Part shown: piece after piece, positions 14,943 to 19,563 of the stretch
Numbering within the stretch: position 1 is the stretch's first letter
Layout: the number at the start of each line of letters is the position of its first letter
Translations under genes and position numbers: made by a program
Assembly (NCBI GenBank): GCA_029777935.1
Contig: JAKORH010000407.1
Coordinates: 1-19,563 of the forward strand
Direction of reading: 5' to 3'
Source: Pseudomonadota bacterium
Lineage (GTDB): Bacteria > Pseudomonadota > Gammaproteobacteria > Burkholderiales > Burkholderiaceae
DNA length: 19,563 bases
Notes under the pieces: generated by a model
Told to the model about the DNA's origin: nothing
Database searches by the model: none
The model's input: the letters and a program-made list of their open reading frames with translations, nothing else

Positions 14943-16762
14943 CAGGCGGCCTTCCGCTGCGGCGGCCGGCAGGCGCGCCCGGCGTACGGCAGATCGAGGA
15001 CGGACTTCTGCATGTCCCACGCACCGGTGGGGCACCGTTCCGCGCACAACCCGCAGTGCAGGCACACGTCCTCGTCCTTGACCATCACGCGGCCGGTCTT
15101 CAATTGCGTCGATACGTACAGCGCCTGCTCGCGGTTGCCCGCCGGCGCGCGCAGCCGCGGCCGCAGCGATTCCTCGCTGTCGTTGTGGGTGAAGTTGATG
15201 CAATCGGTCGGACAGATGTCGACGCACGCGTCGCACTCGATGCACAGCGGCGGGTTGAACACCGTCTGCATGTCGCAGTTCAGGCAGCGCTGGGCTTCCT
15301 TCCACGCGGTGGCAGCATCGAATCCCAGTTCGACCTCGACCTTGATGTTTCTCAGCGTCTGGTTCACGTCGCGCCACGGCACCTTGTGGCGCGCGTCCGC
15401 GGTCACGTCGTTGTCGTACGCCCACTCGTGGATCCCCATCTTCTGCGAGACCAGCGTGAGGCCGGGAGCAGGGCGCTGCCGTACGTCCTCGCCGTGCAGC
15501 AGCTTGTCGATCGAGATCGCGGCCTGGTGGCCGTGCTCGACGGCCCAGATGATGTTCTTCGGACCCATCGCCGCGTCGCCGCCGAACAGCACGCTGGCCA
15601 GAGTCGACTGCAGCGTGGCCTTGTCGATCAGGGGCATGCCGGCGGAATCGAACTCGATGCCGAGGCCGCGCTCGATCCACGGAAACGCGTTCTCCTGTCC
15701 GACCGCGATCAGCACTTCGTCGCACTCGAAAATCGGATCGGGATCTCCGGTCGGCACCAGTTCACGGCGGCCCTTGTTGTCGTAGACGGCCTTGACCTTC
15801 CGGAACGACACGCCGATCAGGCGTCCGTCGTGGTGCAGGAATTCCTTCGGCACGAGGCAATCGAGGATCGGGATGCCTTCGTGCATCGCATCCTCCTTCT
15901 CCCAGGCCGAGGCCTTCATCTCCTCGAAGCCGGAACGCACGATGACCTTGACGTCGTCGCCGCCGAGCCGGCGCGCCGTGCGGCAGCAGTCCATCGCGGT
16001 ATTGCCGCCGCCGAGCACAATGACGCGCTTGCCGATCCGGTCGACGTGGCCGAACGACACCGAGGCCAGCCAGTCGATGCCGATGTGGATGTGTGCCGCC
16101 GCTTCCCTGCGGCCCGGGATCTTCAGATCGCGCCCGCGCGGCGCGCCGCTGCCGACGAAGATCGCATCGAAGCCCTGCGCCAGCAGTTCCTTCATCGAGT
16201 CGATCCGCGTACCGGGGCGGAAATCGACGCCGAGGCCGAGGACATAGCCGACTTCCTCGTCGATCACTTCCTCCGGCAGTCGAAAGCGCGGGATCTGCGA
16301 ACGGATCATGCCGCCGGATTTCGCGTCCTGGTCGAACACGACGACTTCGTAGCCGAGAGGCGCCAGATCGCGCGCGACCGTCAGCGACGCCGGTCCCGCG
16401 CCGACGCAGGCCACGCGCTTGCCGTTCTTCCGCCCCAGCAGCTTCGGCAGGCGCGCGCGGATATCGTCCTTGTAGTCGGCGGCGACGCGCTTCAGCCGGC
16501 AGATCGCGACCGGCTCGGGTCGTTCCAGTTGCGCCTGCTCGACGCGGCCGCGCCGGCATGCCGGCTCGCACGGCCGATCGCACGTGCGCCCGAGGATGCC
16601 CGGGAACACGTTCGACTTCCAGTTGACCATGTAGGCATCCGAGTATTTGCCGGCGGCGATCAGCCGGATGTACTCGGGCACCGGAGTGTGGGCGGGGCAG
16701 GCCCACTGGCAATCGACCACCTTGTGGAAGTAGTCGGGATTGCGGATATCGGTCGCTTGCAA
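14942..16762 (-). CDS. korC: FAD-dependent NAD(P) oxidoreductase with ferredoxin domains (KorC-type)
   Basis: The 606-residue protein links ferredoxin-type electron flow to NAD(P). Residues 10-75 hold an N-terminal Fe-S domain (C18, C22, C61, C65, C69), followed by a GltD-like core with FAD motif CVGAGPASLTVA (119-130), NAD(P) motif VLGGGNTAMD (249-258) and FAD-closing FGGDAAMG (393-400). The C-terminus is a two-cluster ferredoxin: CIECDACVDICP (C507, C510, C513, C517) and CLHCGLCAERCP (C567, C570, C573, C577). Size and domain order fit the gamma subunit KorC of the Azoarcus evansii 2-oxoglutarate:NADP+ oxidoreductase. The start is TTG with a strong AAGGAG 6 nt upstream. It is first in the minus-strand array and diverges from odhA. 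Confidence 0.88.
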   Translation of the reverse strand: MQATDIRNPDYFHKVVDCQWACPAHTPVPEYIRLIAAGKYSDAYMVNWKSNVFPGILGRTCDRPCEPACRRGRVEQAQLERPEPVAICRLKRVAADYKDDIRARLPKLLGRKNGKRVACVGAGPASLTVARDLAPLGYEVVVFDQDAKSGGMIRSQIPRFRLPEEVIDEEVGYVLGLGVDFRPGTRIDSMKELLAQGFDAIFVGSGAPRGRDLKIPGRREAAAHIHIGIDWLASVSFGHVDRIGKRVIVLGGGNTAMDCCRTARRLGGDDVKVIVRSGFEEMKASAWEKEDAMHEGIPILDCLVPKEFLHHDGRLIGVSFRKVKAVYDNKGRRELVPTGDPDPIFECDEVLIAVGQENAFPWIERGLGIEFDSAGMPLIDKATLQSTLASVLFGGDAAMGPKNIIWAVEHGHQAAISIDKLLHGEDVRQRPAPGLTLVSQKMGIHEWAYDNDVTADARHKVPWRDVNQTLRNIKVEVELGFDAATAWKEAQRCLNCDMQTVFNPPLCIECDACVDICPTDCINFTHNDSEESLRPRLRAPAGNREQALYVSTQLKTGRVMVKDEDVCLHCGLCAERCPTGAWDMQKSVLDLPYAGRACRPPQRKAA

Positions 16763-17089
16763 CGGGATCTCCTTCCGCTGGCCGGGTCGCCGCAGGCGGT
16801 CCTCGTGCTCGCGTTATTCGGACCTGCGCAAAGCTCGCTCGTTCACAGTCTATTACTCCAATGCGTGATCGGCGGGACTCGGGCGCTCATGACGTTGTAT
16901 GAATGCGCCGTGCCCGCGTGTCGAGCGGACTGCGGCGGGCGCGCGGTGGTACGATGCGCGGCCCTGCCGATCGATACGGAACCCGGTATCCGACAGGGCA
17001 GCGGATCGACGCGACGGAATCCGTCACCGTGATCCCCGGACCGCGTCCGGACATCTTTGACGAGAAGCTCGTTTCGAAAGGTGAGCGCG
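16763..17089. promoter_or_regulatory. Divergent korC-odhA control region
   Basis: The 327-bp gap has no gene I can support. It must carry the promoters of korC (minus) and odhA (plus) unless odhA is read from upstream. No good sigma-70 pair stands out; TACGAT at 16950-16955 is a possible -10 without a recognisable -35. No TTGAT-N4-ATCAA (FNR/ANR-type) box was found. Dyads on the odhA side are GATAC-N8-GTATC (16973-16990), the 13-bp palindrome GACGGAATCCGTC (17013-17025) and a small hairpin ACGAG/CTCGT (17060-17072) just before the odhA Shine-Dalgarno. Any of these could be operators; none matches a motif I can name. Confidence 0.5.
16767..16774 (-). promoter_or_regulatory. Shine-Dalgarno deciding the korC TTG start
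   Basis: On the minus strand this reads AAGGAGAT, 4 nt (6 nt from the AAGGAG core) before TTG at 16762-16760. It is the best ribosome-binding site in the window and supports initiation at a TTG codon. Confidence 0.85.
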
Positions 17090-19563
17090 ATGAACATGAA
17101 GCAGTTCCAGGTCAACTCGTACCTGTTCGGCGGCAATGCGCCGTACGTCGAGGAGCTGTACGAGAAGTACCTCGACAACCCCGCCGCAGTGCCCGAGAAG
17201 TGGCGCGCGTACTTCGACCAGTTGCAACTGGTCCCGGCGGCCGACGGCAATCCGCAATCTCCGGACGTGGCGCATGCGCCGATCGTCGAATCGTTCGCGC
17301 TGCGCGCCAAGACCGGCACGCTGCGGCCGACTGTGGCGCCGACGGATCTGTCGGTCGCGCGCAAGCAGGTCTACGTCCAGTCGATCATCGCCGCGTACCG
17401 CTTCCTCGGCGCTCGCTGGGCGGATCTCGACCCGCTGAAACGGCAGGAACGCCCGCTCATTCCGGAGCTGGAACCCGCCTTCTACGACCTGACCGAAGCG
17501 GACATGGACATCGTGTTCGCGGCCGCCAACACGTACTTCGGCCAGGAGCAGATGACGCTGCGCGAGATCGTCAAGGCGCTGCGGCAGACCTACTGCGGGA
17601 CGATCGGCGTCGAGTACATGTACATCTCGGACCCGGCCGAGAAGCGCTGGTGGCAGCAGCGGCTCGAATCGATCCGCTCGACCCCGACTTACACCGCGGA
17701 GCAGAAGACGCACATCCTCGACCGGCTCACCGCGGCGGAGGGACTGGAGCGCTACCTGCACACCAAGTTCGTCGGCCAGAAGCGTTTCTCGCTCGAGGGC
17801 GGCGAGAGCTTCATCGCGGCGATGGACGAGATCGTGATGCACGCCGGCGAGATCGGGATCGAGGAGATCGTGATCGGCATGGCGCACCGCGGCCGGCTGA
17901 ACGTGCTGGTCAATACGCTGGGCAAGATGCCGAAGGACCTCTTTGCCGAGTTCGAGGGCAAGGGAGGCGCGGATCTGCCGGCCGGCGACGTCAAGTACCA
18001 CAACGGCTTTTCCAGCGACGTGACCACGCCGGGCGGGCCGGTGCACCTGTCGCTGGCGTTCAACCCCTCGCACCTGGAGATCGTCAACCCGGTGGTCGAG
18101 GGATCGGTGCGTGCGCGCCAGGAGCGGCGCGGCGACAGCAAGCGCGAGAAGGTGCTGCCGGTGCTGGTGCACGGCGATGCCGCCTTCGCCGGCCAGGGCG
18201 TGGTGATGGAGACGCTGAACCTGGCGCAGACGCGCGGCTACAAGACCGGCGGCACGCTTCACATCATCATCAACAATCAGATCGGCTTCACGACGTCCGA
18301 CCCGCGCGACTCGCGCTCGACGCTGTACTGCTCGGACGTGGTCAAGATGATTGAAGCGCCGGTGCTGCACGTGAACGGCGACGATCCCGAGGCGGTCGTG
18401 CTGTGCGCGCGCTTTGCGATGGAGTACCGGCAGCAGTTCAAGAAGGACGTGGTGATCGACATCGTCTGCTTCCGCCGCCTGGGGCATAACGAGCAGGACA
18501 CGCCCGCGGTCACGCAGCCGCTGATGTACAAGAAAATCGGCCAGCATGCGGGCACGCGCAAGCTGTACGCGGACCGGCTGGTCACGCAGGGCACGCTGGC
18601 GCCCGAGGTGCCGGATGCGATCGTCAAGGCGTATCGCGCGGCGATGGACGCGGGCCGCCAGACCACCAACCTCGTGCTGAGCAACTACAAGAGCAAGTTC
18701 GCGGTCGACTGGTCGCCGTTCCTGAACCGCAAGTGGACCGACCATGCGGACACGGCGGTGCCGGTGGCCGAGCTGAAGCGGCTCGCGGAGCGCATCACCA
18801 GGGTTCCGGAGCACTTCAAGCTGCATCCGCTGGTCGAGAAGGTGATTGCCGACCGCCGCGCGATGGGCGAAGGCAGGATCCCGCTCGACTGGGGCATGGC
18901 CGAGCACCTGTCGTTTGCATCGCTGGTCGCCAGCGGCTATCCGATCCGCATCACCGGGCAGGACTCGGGTCGCGGCACCTTTTCGCACCGGCATTCGGTG
19001 CTGCACGACCAGAACCGCGAGCGCTGGGACGCCGGTGTGTACGTGCCGCTGCAGCACGCGGCGGACAACCAGGCCCCGTTCCTGGTCATCGACTCGGTGC
19101 TGTCGGAAGAAGCGGTGCTCGGCTTCGAATACGGCTACTCGTGCGCGGAACCGAATGCGCTGGTGATCTGGGAGGCGCAATTCGGCGACTTCGTCAACGG
19201 CGCGCAGGTCGTGATCGACCAGTTCATCAGTTCGGGCGACGTGAAATGGGGCCGGCAGTCGGGGCTGACGCTGATGCTGCCGCACGGCTATGAAGGGCAG
19301 GGACCGGAGCACTCGTCGGCGCGGCTCGAGCGCTTCCTGCAGCTTTCGGCCGACAACAACATGCAGGTCTGCCAGCCGACAACGGCAGCGCAGATCTTCC
19401 ACCTGCTGCGGCGGCAGATGATTCGCCCGTTCCGCAAGCCGCTGGTGATCATGACGCCGAAGTCGCTGCTGCGCGCGAAGGAGGCAGCGAGCGGCCTGCA
19501 GGATCTGGCGCGCGGCGAATTCCAGACCGTGATCGCCGACAACGGCGAGGCGAATGCCGAGCG
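17090..19563 (+). CDS. odhA: 2-oxoglutarate dehydrogenase E1 component, N-terminal part
   Basis: The gene (also called sucA) runs off the window after 824 codons, close to nine tenths of the usual 930-950 residues. E1 is the TPP-dependent decarboxylase of the 2-oxoglutarate dehydrogenase complex (2-oxoglutarate to succinyl-CoA with E2 and E3), in the cytoplasm. Visible features are the N-terminal E2-binding type segment SYLFGGNAPYVEELYEKYL (10-28), KRFSLEGGES (231-240), GMAHRGRLNVL (263-273), HGDAAFAGQG (361-370) and NNQIGFTTSDPRD (395-407) as TPP/Mg-site motifs, and FSHRHSVLHDQ in the pyrimidine domain. ATG 17090 follows AAAGGTGAG; ATG 17096 is an alternative. It is divergent from korC, which starts a ferredoxin/NADP-linked system for the same reaction. 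Confidence 0.97.
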   Translation, partial: MNMKQFQVNSYLFGGNAPYVEELYEKYLDNPAAVPEKWRAYFDQLQLVPAADGNPQSPDVAHAPIVESFALRAKTGTLRPTVAPTDLSVARKQVYVQSIIAAYRFLGARWADLDPLKRQERPLIPELEPAFYDLTEADMDIVFAAANTYFGQEQMTLREIVKALRQTYCGTIGVEYMYISDPAEKRWWQQRLESIRSTPTYTAEQKTHILDRLTAAEGLERYLHTKFVGQKRFSLEGGESFIAAMDEIVMHAGEIGIEEIVIGMAHRGRLNVLVNTLGKMPKDLFAEFEGKGGADLPAGDVKYHNGFSSDVTTPGGPVHLSLAFNPSHLEIVNPVVEGSVRARQERRGDSKREKVLPVLVHGDAAFAGQGVVMETLNLAQTRGYKTGGTLHIIINNQIGFTTSDPRDSRSTLYCSDVVKMIEAPVLHVNGDDPEAVVLCARFAMEYRQQFKKDVVIDIVCFRRLGHNEQDTPAVTQPLMYKKIGQHAGTRKLYADRLVTQGTLAPEVPDAIVKAYRAAMDAGRQTTNLVLSNYKSKFAVDWSPFLNRKWTDHADTAVPVAELKRLAERITRVPEHFKLHPLVEKVIADRRAMGEGRIPLDWGMAEHLSFASLVASGYPIRITGQDSGRGTFSHRHSVLHDQNRERWDAGVYVPLQHAADNQAPFLVIDSVLSEEAVLGFEYGYSCAEPNALVIWEAQFGDFVNGAQVVIDQFISSGDVKWGRQSGLTLMLPHGYEGQGPEHSSARLERFLQLSADNNMQVCQPTTAAQIFHLLRRQMIRPFRKPLVIMTPKSLLRAKEAASGLQDLARGEFQTVIADNGEANAE

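Noticed and set aside
14943..15725. In-frame upstream extension of korA2
   Set aside because: It lies entirely inside korC; KorA family homology starts at the ATG at 14942, which overlaps the korC stop.
3214..16762. Genomic island with mobility genes
   Set aside because: No integrase, transposase, tRNA edge or direct-repeat attachment site was seen, and base composition looks like that of the flanking genes.
16940..16960. Sigma-70 promoter for odhA at TACGAT
   Set aside because: No -35 hexamer at a suitable distance; kept only as a weak remark in the intergenic entry.
13833..17032. Long plus-strand open frames opposite korA2 and korC
   Set aside because: They overlap each other and cover clear minus-strand Fe-S and TPP enzyme genes; composition is shadow-like.
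17024..19402. 792-codon minus-strand open frame opposite odhA
   Set aside because: odhA on the plus strand has full catalytic motifs; the antisense frame has shadow composition only.

Overview
The window is GC-rich, densely coding bacterial DNA, most likely from a betaproteobacterium (Burkholderiales/Rhodocyclales type). The citrate synthase, SdhE and 2-oxoglutarate dehydrogenase E1 proteins read like betaproteobacterial family members, and the order sdhB-sdhE-gltA ... odhA is the usual betaproteobacterial TCA-cycle locus. The exact genus cannot be told from the sequence alone.

Layout. Positions 1-2002 (+) hold the 3' end of sdhB, then sdhE and gltA. Positions 2056-3174 (+) encode a probable exported protein with an NlpE-like N-terminus and a META/HslJ C-terminus. 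From 3214 to 16762 everything lies on the minus strand as one nine-gene array. Read in transcription order it is: korC (FAD/NAD(P)/Fe-S reductase, TTG start), korA2, korB2 (a 2-oxoacid:ferredoxin oxidoreductase resembling the KorABC 2-oxoglutarate:NADP+ oxidoreductase of denitrifying Azoarcus), an NfnA/SudB-like and an NfnB/GltD-like subunit, korA1, korB1 (a second, different 2-oxoacid:ferredoxin oxidoreductase), an unusual 734-residue protein with a PFOR-like middle and a fused single-cluster ferredoxin tail, and an orphan ComB-family phosphatase. From 17090 (+) the window ends inside odhA (sucA), the E1 of the 2-oxoglutarate dehydrogenase complex.

How the genes fit together. The flanking plus-strand genes are the oxidative TCA cycle. 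The minus-strand block carries enzymes that do the 2-oxoglutarate/succinyl-CoA step (and possibly another 2-oxoacid step) with ferredoxin or NADP+ instead of NAD+ and lipoate, plus a ferredoxin/NAD(P)H transhydrogenase-like pair. korC and odhA, the first genes of two systems for the same reaction, are divergent across a 327-bp gap. The inferred role of the block is low-potential electron supply or a reversible TCA step under low oxygen.

What looks least explained: (i) the 734-residue PFOR-like/ferredoxin protein, which lacks the TPP motif and follows a KorAB pair that has no electron-acceptor subunit of its own; (ii) three unrelated palindromic repeat elements at gene junctions inside the array, one of which supplies the C-terminal codons of korA2 and occupies the place where the korB2 Shine-Dalgarno should be; (iii) the co-location of two KORs, an Nfn-like pair and a ComB phosphatase inside an aerobic TCA locus. 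No tRNA, rRNA, CRISPR array, transposase or integrase was seen.
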